The notes under the pieces were generated by a model. That model was not told where the DNA came from and ran no database searches. It was given only the letters and a program-made list of their open reading frames with translations. From positions 1,798,001 to 1,862,000 of the forward strand of contig NC_135126.1 in the NCBI RefSeq assembly GCF_050908995.1: DNA of 64,000 bases, read 5' to 3'. Position numbers and translations under genes: made by a program. This document shows, piece by piece, positions 48,401 through 58,934 of this stretch. Numbering within the stretch: the first letter of the stretch is position 1; each line of letters opens with the position of its first letter. Origin of the DNA: Andrena cerasifolii. Its lineage: Eukaryota; Arthropoda; Insecta; Hymenoptera; Andrenidae.

Positions 48401-51400
48401 TCGGTGTTTACCACATGGTGTCCTCCCCTTGTGATTTTTATTTACGTATGCTCGTTTCTTGTAAATATATAATACTGGGTGAATTTGACCCAAATTTACT
48501 TATCCGAGTAATTCTATTACAAATTCCGTATAATATTTCGTATAGATGCAAGTAGTCAGAAGTTTTCGAATACACTTTATTTTAATTCGTTTTGAAGCGA
48601 TGATAGGATTACTCACAATGTGCACCGTCGTAAACGAAGTATCCAATGCTGTTCTGGTACTTTTTGCAAACGTCGGGGACATTTGTCCATACAGTGGCGA
48701 TGTCATTAAAGAATTCACTGCAGTGGTATTGCTCGTATTCCTGACGACGTAGCTCGCCAATACTGGGTGCTTTGAAGAAGGGTATCGCGTCTATCCTCGG
48801 TTTTAGAACAATCTAAATGAACAACAGAAATTAAATTGCAAATGGTGCGTGCATAACTTTCAATCTAGCGAAAAATGATCTAATTCTATAGAAATAATTC
48901 CGCCTGGAACCATAAGGATTCCCCACGTGGAAGAATAATGATCTAATACACTAACAATAAGCGTAATACGTTAAGAAAAACGGAATCTTAATTGTGCCAC
49001 ATAAAATTTCTTCGATTTCAAATGTCCCTCACCGAGTCGACCAAAATGGATGCTGAGGGTGTATCCACTTGGCTGTTGAATTTACGGAACTGCAACAGAA
49101 GATTGTATCGTTTCCCTGCCTCCAAGCAAACGGAAGGCTGAGCGACGATGCTCCTAGATCGCACAGGAAGCTGCGCCCATAATTGATCGTAATCTGGGTT
49201 CCACTCAGCACAGATACTATTGGGATCCACCGGGCCGTCTCTCTCGATGATTATTCGGACATCTTCCCAGACGCCAGGCTGCACTGGCTCGTAACGTATC
49301 ACCACGTCGTACCACAAAGTCTTACGTATGTCGTCGATAGTGAAGTTCAACATTGAACCCTCCAGGGCCTTCATGAATCCTGTCCCAGTCCAGGTGCTGT
49401 TCCTTCCGTCGCGGTTAGGCTCTCTGATCACCACTTGGCAGTTCTGGAAGGGTGATTAGTGGGAAAATATAGATTCCACAGACTTTTATGGAGGAGTATA
49501 TTTGTTATTTAAATTATTTGAAACTATACGAAAAGTATTAGCGTTTATAGCAGGCCCGCCCAACTTTTGCTCTTCCCTTCGAAGAGCAACCGCGGGTGAT
49601 TGCGAACGAAGGCAAGAGCGACGGCTGTGTTTCACCATGGGAACCTTTCGCTCTTGAGGAGAGCTCTTCAAGAGCGAAGGGCAACTCGCGGTTGCTCGGG
49701 CGAGCAAATCTCTGGGCAGGCCTGGTTTATAGGATCCTTGCAAGTATGTCTTATTATTTACTTTGCTTGTTAGGTGCCTGTGGGTAGCAGAACGATACAA
49801 AGACTATATCAGGTGTCAGCAGGGCATAGATCAGCGAAGTCCAGGTGGGCGGTCCGAGGGCGCTAGCATCCATAGCGCCTTCTACGTGCTGCGTGGAAGG
49901 GGGTGCTCGAAGCCAATGAAGCAGCGAGCATGCCACGGATAGGGAAAACTCTAGTAGTAGTGTGCCCTTAGGCCCTGAAGGTGAAGTTCCACGGCGCGTG
50001 CTCGGCGCGTCGGCTCGGCTCGCCCAGGTTCGGCGAGACGGCTTGGTGAGCGCGAGTCGGCGAGCCAGGCGCCGTGGAATTTCACCTTAAGGGTACGAGC
50101 CTACACGCACATTACTAGAGTTTTCCCTTTCCGTTGCATGCCCGTCGCTTCGTTCGCTTCGAGCATCCCCTTCCACGCACCACGTAGAAGACGCTATGGA
50201 TGCTAGCGTCCTCCAACCGCCCATCAGGACTTCGCTGGCATAGGTCCCTTCTAGGGTAAATTGCACTTAATTCTCATTTGAATTAGTGGATTTTGAATAT
50301 AGGGGAACAGTAGGACACGGCAGCAATATACCACTTCCCCCACCCCTGATGCAAACTTACTTGAAATCGAAGCGTAGAACTTCAAAATGCCCCTGTATTA
50401 CTTGACACCAGGGTTTGTCATTTTTTAAAAACTGTCATTCTTTTTGATAAATTTGTGAAATTTAAAAACCGTTTTTTCAATTTAAAAAACTGGTTTTAGA
50501 TAGGTACTAGAATTAATATGTGAAAATTAATTAACTATTTAATTACAAACGTTAACATTTTGACTTGAAATCGCCACTGGCACAAGCATATTGTAGTAAA
50601 AATTTACTGTAAAACTAATCTTCGTGAGTTCATATTTCCTGAAGAAAAATACTAAATGAAATAAAGATTTGTAATTTATACTGTGTACGGTTTTTAGTTA
50701 TTTTAGTTTGTTTTTATTTGGTTTCGGTGTATATCTACGGTATATTTTATTTTGTCATATTTTTGTAATTCCACAAATATTAAATGAACTGAAAATTTGT
50801 AAAATAAGTATAAATATTTCTTTACTGTTTTAATTATATTTGTCTTTTTTGTCAAAATTCGAAACCCGGTTTTTTGGAATACTGGAATTCGAAAACCATT
50901 TTTTTCAAAAGCCGGTTTTTGTATAAACCCTACTTGACAGTATGAAATGGTTGAATATACTTGAGGGTTTAACCAAATTGGAATAAAGTGGAAGTAGTAA
51001 TGAAAGAGAATTACGTTGGTAGCTCTCGATAACTCGCCCTCGTAGATCAGGAAGTCCACAGACCCAGTGTAATAACTCTGCTCAGGCTGATTACATGTTC
51101 TGCCACTGATATGGGGTCTGCAGCGACATTGGCCAGTTACAACGTCGCAGGAGTTTTCGTATGAACCACCAGGATCACAGTCGCAAGGTTTGCAGCCCTC
51201 TGGATCCTCCGACAGGCCCCAATATTCCGGAACGCACTGATTGCAGTCGCGAGCGGTGACGAATCGCTTGCAAGTGCACTCGCCAGTGGCCATGTTACAT
51301 CCACGGTTGTCAACAGTGCCCAAGGTGTTACAGGTGCAAGCTAAACGAATTGTTCTTCTTTATTTTCCTCGAAGAGAAACTGCTCCATAGCTAACAACTA

Positions 51401-54400
51401 ATATTCACGAGCTCGAAAAGCCATTTCATAATGTGGAATTATTTAAATTTAGTAGTTTTGTCATCTATAGAAAAAAATTGAGGATCTTGCGTAAATGACG
51501 AATGAAGAATATCTCTTTCTTCATATAGATTTCAATGTGCAGTTATCAAAATTTGGACATCGTCAGTTGTGCACCGCAGATTAGAGCTGTAATTATTCGA
51601 ATAATTTCGAATATGAATAATTAGGAGTATTCGAATATTCGAATAATTTGGTGTATTCGAATATTCGAATAATTTGGAGTATTCGAATATTCGAATAATT
51701 TGGAGTATTCGAATATTCGAATCTCAAATTCGAATTCTCTAGAATTCGAATATTCAAATATTCGGATACTTACATTATTCGAATATTCGAATCTCAAATT
51801 CAAATTCTCTAGAATTCGAATATTCGAATCTCAAATTCGAATTCTCTAGAATTCGAATTTTCGATTATTCGGATACTTACATTATTCAAATATTCGAATC
51901 TCAAATTCTAATTCTCTAGAATTCGGATATTCGGATACTTATATTATTCGAATATTCGGATACTTACATTATTCGAATATTCGTTACAGCCCTACCACAG
52001 ATGCAATTAGAAGTCTCTTACCTTGACACCCCTCGGGGCTCACAGGATCAAAGTTCCAGAAGCCATTTTTGCAACGATCGCAACGACGACTTTCCACGTT
52101 CGTTTTGCAGTGACATCGTCCAGATTCGTCTCCACTTAGAGGATCGGTCCTCGAGTCACAGATACCGTCGTCCAAGGAACCACCCAGATCACAGTCGCAA
52201 GCTGCATTCGATACAAATATTTAGAATCAATACTGCAAACAGATCGAGTTTACAGATGAAGTACTACAGTAGTGCCTCGAAAGAAGAACGGGGATTCTGG
52301 CTCGAAATAAGGTGATCGCTATCCCCTCCACTTCTTCTGCTGTTGTTGCGACGAATGAATTTGTGTATGAGCGAGAGGGACAATCGACCTCGCGATAAGG
52401 GAGTAAAGTTTTGAGAACGTCACCGTGTTTCGAGACAAACCTTTATATACCAATCATCTCATGATACGTGCATCCTCAACAACAGAACGTTTTAAAACCT
52501 TACTCCTTACAATATAAAAACAGCCCAGTTATAGTTGTAAAATAAAATACTTTTTAAATATTAAATTCATAACATGAAAACTAGAGGCAGTTGAAAAATT
52601 TGCAAGGCCGCTCCCTCCATTTGAAATAGATGGTTGTTTCCTTAGAACAGTGGTTCCCAACCCGTGGGTCACGACCCTCAAGGGGTTCGCGAAGTATATT
52701 CTGGTGGATCGCCGCGTTATTTTTAGTTGACGATTCGTAGCACTTATTTCCTTTAATATGGTTACATTGCCATATTCTATTTAAGATGTAATACTTATTT
52801 CTCATAAATGAAAAAAAGAAAAAGCTAGTTACCCAGATGCAAGCACAATCATCACACTAAATAAGATAATTCAATGTATTAAATATCTTTAAGTATATTT
52901 AATATATGTATTAAGATAATTAAATATATTAAGTTAGAATTATATTCTGAAATAGCTATTTTTAACGTGCTTTCTTTACCTTATTAAATTCACCTCACCT
53001 TATATAGGGGGAGGGGGCGAGGTCGCAGGTTATTTGAATATCATAAAAGGGTGTTGCGACTCAAAAAATGTTGGGAAACACTGCCTTAGAATGTAAAACT
53101 AACAGGAACTGCTATATTGTATAAAATTCGTGTTCCTTGAGTGTACCACCAACGAGGCAAACAACTATTGGGGTCCCTGATAGCCAGATCTGGGCAGCAG
53201 AATCTGACATTAGAACCGTAGTCGTCTGTGTCCGCAGATGGCTGCGTTCTGAGGTGCAGAGCCTGATGTCAGTGCCTGATGTCAGATCAACAGCAGATCC
53301 GCAGCAGATTCTGCCGTCTGCTACGGTTCTGACGTCAGACTCTGCGCTCTCATGCCAGAGCCAGACCCTGCTACCAATCTGATGTCAGACTGGAGACAGA
53401 TGGTTATCAGGGGTAATAGCTATTTCACACAACCGTAGAAATAGACATGTTCTTTTGAGACCTTATAATCATGTTGCGCCCAGGGCCTCCAGAAGTACCT
53501 ACAAATGCGGCCCTGAATAAGCGATCTACTTCTCGCAAACTACCCTCCATATTACAAGTGACAAAGGAACCGCAACGATGTCAGAAGCTGAAACTCACGC
53601 AGGCATGCTTCAGGATGCGAGATGTCCTTCGAAACGTCGTGATAATAGAACGGTTTGCATTGCTCGCAATTCTGTCCACGAGTGTTGTCCTGGCAATCGT
53701 CACAGACTCCGCCGGAGACTCTGCCGGACCTCTCGTAGACCGCCTCGTCGAAGTGACAGGAGGTGGAATGGTTGTTGCAGTTGCAAGGTCTGCAAGCGTT
53801 CGTCTGCTTTCCAACAGCTGGCTTCCACGGTAGATCGTTGTAGAAGTCCTGGCACTTCTCGCAGTTGAGGCCTGTCGTGTTGTGGGTGCACTCGCACCTG
53901 CCGTGCACCATGTTCTCCTCGTGAGAGACCCCGGGCAGAGGGAGGCACCTGGAAGCGTGGCCGTAGCAAGAGCAGGACCCACGGATCACCATGTTCTGAA
54001 TGGCGTAGTAGTATTTCTCGCGGATCTCCGCGCGATCGTCCAGCAGATCGTCACCCAAGGTATGCAGTCTGGTCATGTTGATTCGGAGATTGGTGATTTT
54101 CAACAGATTCTGCACCTCCTTTGAGTAGGGGTTGTCGATCTCCAAGTTTCGAGGCAGCACCCTGAAAACAGGAAAGGGAAGACAATGAAAGGGTGTGGGA
54201 GAAGTTTGGTAAAACCAGTAGAAATATGGACAGTCCAATAGAAATAGGGTAGATTAGTATTTTTTATGGGAAAGTTAAGGGGGGAATCAAAGCTCTTTTT
54301 GGGATTTTTTTGTAAGGAAACTATACATGGAATGTTTTTAAAACCTTCAGGATATATTATTATGCATTTCAAGAAGTGAACAAACACTTTTTGATATAAA

Positions 54401-57121
54401 AATAACGCGGTTATTCCAAAATTACCAAAATACCAATAGTTGTGTGTTTTTAATAAAATTACGCTAGGAGTGTACCTCAGCCCGCATTCATAAATACAAA
54501 ATGAAGACGAAGAAATAGTTGCGTTTTTCACTAAAAAATTTCATGTTAATTGTGCAATAAAACTTATTAAATTTAATAATATTATTCCGGACTGAGGTCC
54601 ATCTATAGCGTAATTTTATTAAGAACCCAAAACTAGTGATTTTTTGGTTTCACTCCACTACAACGGACCTCAGACTGCACACAGTTGAATAACTTGGCCG
54701 CTCCGAAACACTTGAATTACCCCTAAATTTTTGTTTTAAAAAATGTTTGTTCGCTTCTTGAAATACATAATAATATAGTCCGACAGTTTTAAAAAGATTG
54801 CATGTACAATTTCCTTACAAAAAATTCCCAGAAGTACCCTTGATTTCTACCGATTACACCAGGTTCCCCCCTTAAAGGGGTTGCTTTCTGAAGATGTCCA
54901 GGTCATTGATATTTGATCCAACAGCTTCCGAGGCAAAACTAAAGAGTGGCATCGGATATTTCTGCACGCTCAATATCAGTTACGCGTTGACGTTCAGTTA
55001 CAGTTACATTAACGTCACATACGCGTGGTCGTACTCTTACGTTAGGTGACCGTTCCTTATCACTGTTTATATACCTGAAGATAACGTCGCCTCCTGTTGA
55101 TGGCGCCACGCCAGAATACCTCGTCTCGCAGATAACGTCCGTCAGTCTCTGGGGTTGCTCGGTGGAGACTCCAGGGAAGTACTGCTCGCAGTTGTGAGCA
55201 AAATATCGATAGACCTGCCAGGACTTCCCAAAATCGTAGGATCTCTCGATCAACATCGCCGCAGGTCGGAAGGTTTTGAAGCGGATGATGATGTGGGTGA
55301 AGTGGAACTCCGCCTCGAGGTCGAAGCGTATCGTCACGTTCTCCACTCCATTCTCCGCTTGCCACCAGGTCCTGGAGTTTCATAAGATAGATTTCTTAGC
55401 AAACTAGCTTCATTTGGCATGGGGAAAAAATTCTTGGAGCATAAATTCGATTGATATTTGAGAGAATAGTGGTTGACAAAGTTATAGTATAAAAATAAAT
55501 CTGTACATTTCATTTTGTTTCATATTTAACAGCGAGAGAATTTTATAATTCAAAGGTCTCGATATTTTCGCGGGGAAATAATATTTTTGTGAAGAATACA
55601 ATTGTAAAGAATATCTTAAAAAATTGTAGACTTGCAAGGGTAGTAAATTAGGGCATCCACCTCGTTTTCGTCCATAAAAATTATATTCTTCCGTTGGAGA
55701 GTTGCTTCTTACCCGCTAACAATATTTTCGATATTGTGCTGTTGCTTCAGCAAGGATGCATCGCAGAAGAAGCACTTTTTCCTATCCTTCAGATGCGAAA
55801 CGATGCAGTATCTTTCTGGTCCGTTGACGCCGCAAGTGGAAGAAGCGTCTAATCGAGCTTTCCGACCGATCAACAGGTTCCCTGTGGCTGGGTAACAAGA
55901 ACTCTGTTCGCAGGGGTGTTTTCTCTTCATATGTGGACCTAAGAACGCGAGAAGAGAATTAGAAAACGATCTCCAACAGAGTTAGGTCGAGTTAGCCACG
56001 ATTGGTTATCTCCGTCCCCTTCGATCGGTTCGAGCCTCCTTACACCACCATCTACAGGGGTAATGTTTGTTATTTACACTGGTAACGATTAACAAAGTTC
56101 CCAGAGACCAGAGTTAGTCTTTAAAAACCGCCCACTGGACGCCACCACAACCACAAATTAAACAAGACAAGGGGAAGAAATTCGAGTCTCCTCTAGATCA
56201 TCTTGAATTTTCGCATTAAAGATACAAGATGCTGGTTAAATATTATTATCCTAATTAATTCGAGTACTATTATTATTTTTACATTTGTACACATTTGATG
56301 GTAGAGTGTTTTGTGTACTTCCAACGGTCACGGATACAGTCCTCGCGCAGAATTAACACATCGAGTGCGTATGCAGACAGAAAGGGAAGATTAATCCTTG
56401 ATTATGCAAGACTATCATGCTGGTTTTAATTGTTGAACAGTATTGTGTATTTGGGTGGATTATTTGTGGAAACCAGCGATAATTGCTACCTCTTGGACTA
56501 GGGACGGTCAGCCTTGGCCAATTATGGCGTTCTGCTGTCACCTCGATGGGTGACATATCTCCTCTCTGGATTGATCCTATAACACCCCCGTTTTTATCTC
56601 GGATGCTTATTTGTATCTAGTTCTTACGGAGAAGCTTTGCAAAGAAAAGGCACAGAGTCTACTGCTCTGGAATATTCGTAAGTCAAGTGGAGACTAAAAT
56701 ACTTTCAGTGTTTTTGATTTAAGTTTATAGAAAACTAGTTGTATAGAGTGTTTTCGATCTGGTGGTACGTAGAATCGAAAAGGGTGTGATTCTTCGGCAA
56801 TAATATCTAGAATAATTTTCTTCCAGACGATGCTTAATTTTCAAGAAAATCTTATATATTTATTCTGCAATTTCATTTCATTTTTAAGTGAAGAAACATC
56901 TCCACTTTTAAGCTGTACCACCAATTCGGTAATACTCAAATTGATAATACTCTCGAATAATTTTGGAAGTTTGAAAAGAATTGGTTGATCGTTATATTGG
57001 TACAATAATTATATAAGGTGCCTTCTTGGGTACTGAGATGTATTATTATAATGTCATTTTTTTTAAAACAGCTAGTACTTTCGAAATCTTGCTAAAATTT
57101 TTTAAGATTTTTTTAATTAAT

Positions 57122-57173
<52 letters not shown>

Positions 57174-58867
57174 CTCGAATAATTTTGGAAATTTGAAAAG
57201 AATTGGTTGATCGTTATATTGGTGCAATAATTATATAAGGTGCCTTCTTGGCTACTGAGATGTTTTATTATAATATCATTTTTTTAAAACAGCTAGTACT
57301 TTCGAAATCTTGCTAAAATTTTTAAGATTTTTTTAATTAATGGATATATATATATGACTCGAATAATTTTGGAAATTTGAAAAGAATTGGTTAATCGTTA
57401 TATTGGTACAATAATTATATAAGGTGCCTTCTTGGGTACTGAGATGTTTTATTATAATATCATTTTTTTAAAACAGCTAGTACTTTCGAAATCTTACTAA
57501 ATTTTTTTAAGTTTTTTTTAATTAATGGAGATATATATATATGACTCACCCCTGACTGCAGACATTTCTCTAGTATACTGTGGATCTGCGGCATCTAAAA
57601 GAAGGAACAATCTCGTTGAAAAGGTTTTTAATTTCATTTTAAATTGCAAATTTAGGGCTCCTACAGAATAAAAGCTAGAAATTGCGGCTTCTCTGAAGAA
57701 ACTTTCGACGAATCTAGAATATGTAGTTATCAAGTAGCGTTCTACTACCGGTAGAGGCTATCGCAAGGGACAAGCGGATGTTTATGATGTGGCCTCTCTG
57801 GAAATCGTTGTTAAAATGAATGAAATCCCTTAAATCGAGTAAAAATTACAAGACCTCGTTTCTTTCATTCCTGGTCACCCGCAATAAAATTCTTTATAAT
57901 TTGCTGCTCGTAAATTCTTACGTTATCATTTATCAGTATTACAAAACAGTAAGTCACAAATATAAATACTGAATTCTTGAATTCACTACTTGAGCATTTT
58001 CACGATATTTTTTTTAGCAAATTACAATGTAAAGAATCGCGCTACTTATATAATATTCAATGCTTTCAATCTTCGCGCTTCAGATCCCCCAAATGATGAA
58101 ACTCTAAAAACTAAAACACCCTTAAAACTTATTCGAAACTCGTAAGTATTTTTCAAATATTTTCACTTTTGGTATTAAAATAGACCAAAAAATATATTTA
58201 AATAAAAAAAAAGCCAATTGTTGCTATTTAAGACACTTAATGTTCTCCAATGTCCCTGCTTCGAATTTCTATGGGGCCCAGATTTTGGGCGTGGAAATAA
58301 TTTCGATAATTTTTTGCTCGAAGGGAGAGCTAATCGTGAATGGATTTTTAATACGCCTTCTGATGATCGTGTTCTAGATTTCTAGGGCGCTTAGATTTTG
58401 GTGACCGAAATAAACTTGAGAAGTTCAGAAGAAAGGCAGGTCGAGAGGTCGAATCTTTATCTAATCGTAATGGATAAAGTGTCTTCTCGTAAGGGCAATG
58501 AATGGAAAGCACGCTCAGATCATGAATAGATGAATTCCAACTATTTCGTTTCAACAGAATTCCTCTTACATTCAAGAATTCTTTTCATTCTTTCTGACAA
58601 GCAATGGAGTAAATCTACAGCTTCAAAAAACAGACTGTAAAATTCTTTACTGAACGCTTTTATTGCAACTCTTTTATAAACCAATCTTATCGACGACTTC
58701 GAGTTTGTGTACAAAAAAAAACAAGAATACTAACAGCATACGCGTAAGTGATGTAATATTTTCGATAACTGCAAGAAATATGCTACTAAAGACTACTTAC
58801 TTGACACAATTGTTAATGCAAATAACAATGCTGTCAGGACAGCTTGACAGGAATACATTCGAGCCAT
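41476..58867 (-). CDS. LanB1: Laminin subunit beta (beta-1 type), complete gene, 13 coding exons
   Basis: Encodes the beta chain of the laminin heterotrimer, a secreted basement-membrane glycoprotein. Thirteen exons join with consistent GT/AG sites and phases into 5,322 nt, that is 1,773 residues plus stop, close to the known size of insect LanB1. Seen in order: signal peptide (about 1-24); LN domain (about 40-265, with SSCYPATGNLLIGR and TWWQAENGVENV); LE cysteine repeats (about 266-530); laminin IV domain (about 545-765, with VIREP); more LE repeats to about 1165; coiled coil II; a cysteine-rich beta knob near 1385-1420 (SSVCGGAGCGFCGG); coiled coil I; and a cysteine three residues from the end, placed to link to another chain. 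Insects normally have one beta chain, hence the symbol. The start ATG sits in a good context (AAAATGG) right before the signal peptide. The introns carry many transposon remnants, none of which enters the coding sequence. Confidence 0.96.
43169..43384. mobile_element. MITE in LanB1 intron 12
   Basis: About 28-bp inverted ends (GGGTGTGTTCAGCGGACT / AGTCCGCTGAACGCACCC) flanked by ATT on both sides. A 3-bp duplication and GGG end fit PIF/Harbinger-type elements. Confidence 0.65.
43453..44536 (-). CDS. LanB1: LanB1 coding exon 12: last LE modules, coiled coil II, beta knob
   Basis: Begins with the last two LE repeats (CNPFDGTCECKPGFGG; CHACECDLIGSSSQQC), then the long heptad-rich coiled coil with NVT/NAS-type glycosylation sites. 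The cysteine-rich knob CGDNVTDCSSVCGGAGCG follows, then the start of coiled coil I. The donor is GTAAGT. Confidence 0.96.
45140..45497. repeat. Foldback repeat in LanB1 intron 11
   Basis: Arms share CGATTTGAATAAAATTTTGC and complement, extending imperfectly outward on both sides. Confidence 0.6.
45565..45808. mobile_element. hAT-type MITE in LanB1 intron 11
   Basis: Ends CAGGGGTGTCGAACT / AGTTCGACACTCCTG, flanked by perfect 8-bp GCCTAGCC at 45,557-45,564 and 45,809-45,816. Confidence 0.92.
46203..46710 (-). CDS. LanB1: LanB1 coding exon 11: LE modules
   Basis: About three and a half LE repeats, from TLDSGHSYADSC to CDPCECDAVGSVSDR. The final arginine codon is split AG/A with exon 12. The donor is GTTCGT, a weaker site that is nevertheless supported by frame and family order. 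Confidence 0.95.
46943..47389 (-). CDS. LanB1: LanB1 coding exon 10: LE modules
   Basis: About three LE repeats, starting CECNPTGSHSLLCENYGGVC and ending CRACPCPG. The acceptor is CCTGTTTCAG and the donor GTACGT. Cysteine spacing follows the eight-cysteine LE pattern. Confidence 0.95.
47818..48432. mobile_element. Large palindrome in LanB1 intron 9
   Basis: Arms of about 270 bp from CAGGGGGAGAACACCATGTG to its complement. The centre pairs TTAACGTGAAG with CTTCACGTTAA. No clear target duplication. Confidence 0.8.
48617..48812 (-). CDS. LanB1: LanB1 coding exon 9: end of laminin IV domain
   Basis: Reads IVLKPRIDAIPFFKAPSIGE and on to GYFVYDGAHC. A phase-0 entry continues exon 8 (LVDS/IVLK). 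It leaves in phase 1 at GTGAGT. The longest open frame here extends into the intron, so the exon was set by splice sites. Confidence 0.92.
49033..49443 (-). CDS. LanB1: LanB1 coding exon 8: laminin IV domain
   Basis: Encodes NCQVVIREPNRDGR... to ASILVDS, the core of the laminin IV type B domain. Both borders are phase 0. The acceptor is CCCTTCCAG and the donor GTGAGG. Confidence 0.95.
49551..49724. mobile_element. hAT-type MITE in LanB1 intron 7
   Basis: Ends CAGGCCCGCCCA / TGGGCAGGCCTG, flanked by perfect GTTTATAG at 49,543-49,550 and 49,725-49,732. Confidence 0.92.
49821..50253. mobile_element. GC-rich foldback element in LanB1 intron 7
   Basis: Outer arms (AGCGAAGTCC, GCATCCATAGCG, ACTCTAGTA and complements) enclose a second hairpin with GGTGAAGTTCCACGGCGC. 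This looks like one palindrome inserted in another. Confidence 0.7.
51015..51340 (-). CDS. LanB1: LanB1 coding exon 7: LE modules and start of laminin IV domain
   Basis: Carries LE repeats (CTCNTLGTVDNRGC, CDCDPGGSYENSCDVVTGQC) then ...TCNQPEQSYYTGSVDFLIYEGE, entering domain IV. The true exon ends at ATN before GTAATT. The open frame that continues downstream is intronic. Confidence 0.94.
51590..51990. repeat. AATATTCGAAT-rich tandem repeat in LanB1 intron 6
   Basis: Dozens of TTCGAATATTCGAA units mixed with CTCTAGAATTCGAA. Nearly every unit is self-complementary. Confidence 0.85.
52022..52201 (-). CDS. LanB1: LanB1 coding exon 6: LE module
   Basis: One LE cysteine unit and part of the next (CDCDLGGSLDDGICD, CHCKTNVESRRCDRCKNGFW). 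Enters and leaves in phase 1. The donor is GTAAGA. Confidence 0.95.
52648..53083. mobile_element. hAT-type element in LanB1 intron 5
   Basis: Ends CAGTGGTTCCCAACC / GTTGGGAAACACTG, flanked by perfect CCTTAGAA at 52,640-52,647 and 53,084-53,091. Confidence 0.92.
53185..53400. repeat. CAGA-rich inverted repeat in LanB1 intron 5
   Basis: CAGAATCTGACATTAGAACC pairs imperfectly with GGTTCTGACGTCAGACTCTG. Repeated TCTGATGTCAG motifs. Confidence 0.55.
53599..54161 (-). CDS. LanB1: LanB1 coding exon 5: end of LN domain and first LE modules
   Basis: Starts VLPRNLEIDNPYSKEVQ, finishes the LN domain, then enters LE modules (GSCSCYGHASRCLP, NTTGLNCEKCQDFYNDLPW, DNTRGQNCEQCKPFYYHD). Ends in phase 1 at a GTGAGT donor. 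Confidence 0.96.
54279..54871. mobile_element. TTAA-flanked foldback element in LanB1 intron 4
   Basis: TTAA at 54,275-54,278 and 54,872-54,875. Ends GGGGGGAA/TTCCCCCC. Arms resemble those of 10,857-11,575 (GGGATTTTTTT-TAAG, CTTCAGG). Confidence 0.7.
55075..55371 (-). CDS. LanB1: LanB1 coding exon 4: middle of LN domain
   Basis: Begins TWWQAENGVENVTIRFDLEA and continues through FKTFRPAAMLIERSYDFGKS, hallmark LN-domain strings of beta laminins. The donor at 55074-55073 is GTATAT, a weaker site. The split AG/G arginine codon joins exon 5 to read GDVIFRVLPRN, which matches the family. Confidence 0.95.
55713..55938 (-). CDS. LanB1: LanB1 coding exon 3: first part of LN domain
   Basis: Encodes the start of laminin domain VI, with HPCEQSSCYPATGNLLIGR and STCGVNGPERYCIVSHLKD visible. 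The acceptor is CGTTCTTAG and the donor GTAAGA. It leaves in phase 2, completing a glycine codon with exon 4. Confidence 0.95.
56952..57541. repeat. Tandem triplication in LanB1 intron 2 with (AT)n
   Basis: Three copies (about 219, 183 and 185 bp) begin CTCGAATAATTTTGGAA and end TTAATGGA plus (AT)n. They abut the donor of exon 2. Between this block and exon 3 (55,939-56,951) the intron shows nothing else. Confidence 0.85.
57550..57594 (-). CDS. LanB1: LanB1 coding exon 2 (45-nt microexon)
   Basis: Adds only about 15 residues (AADPQYTREMSAVRG) between the signal peptide and the LN domain. The acceptor is TTCTTTTAG and the donor GTGAGT. It is supported because both flanking phases (1 in, 1 out) fit exons 1 and 3. 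The donor directly abuts an (AT)n tract and a tandem triplication in the intron. Confidence 0.88.
58801..58867 (-). CDS. LanB1: LanB1 coding exon 1: start codon and signal peptide
   Basis: The ATG is at 58867-58865. Residues 1-22 begin MARMYSCQAV and run into a leucine/alanine/valine-rich core, a classical signal peptide. The exon ends in phase 1 at a GTAAGT donor (58800-58795). The joined codon AAT gives Asn before Ala-Ala, a plausible cleavage area. Confidence 0.93.
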
Positions 58868-58934
58868 TTTCTCGCCTCCCCTCTGTCGTTTGAACTTTTT
58901 CAACTGAATCTAAGCCATGGGCATTATGTTCTAC
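58868..58934 (-). other. LanB1: LanB1 5' leader (exonic part next to the start codon)
   Basis: An acceptor (CTGCTTTCAG) ends at 58935. This puts 67 nt of untranslated leader before the start codon and implies at least one upstream noncoding exon. Confidence 0.6.
58910..58924 (-). promoter_or_regulatory. Upstream mini-ORF in LanB1 leader
   Basis: ATG CCC ATG GCT TAG lies 43 nt before the LanB1 start codon, in the same leader. If the leader exon is real, this uORF could reduce initiation at the main ATG. Confidence 0.4.

Noticed and set aside
50703..51014. Open frame continuing LanB1 exon 7
   Set aside because: A donor at 51,014 and the phase match with exon 8 show that this part is intron; the frame becomes lysine/tyrosine-rich low-complexity sequence.
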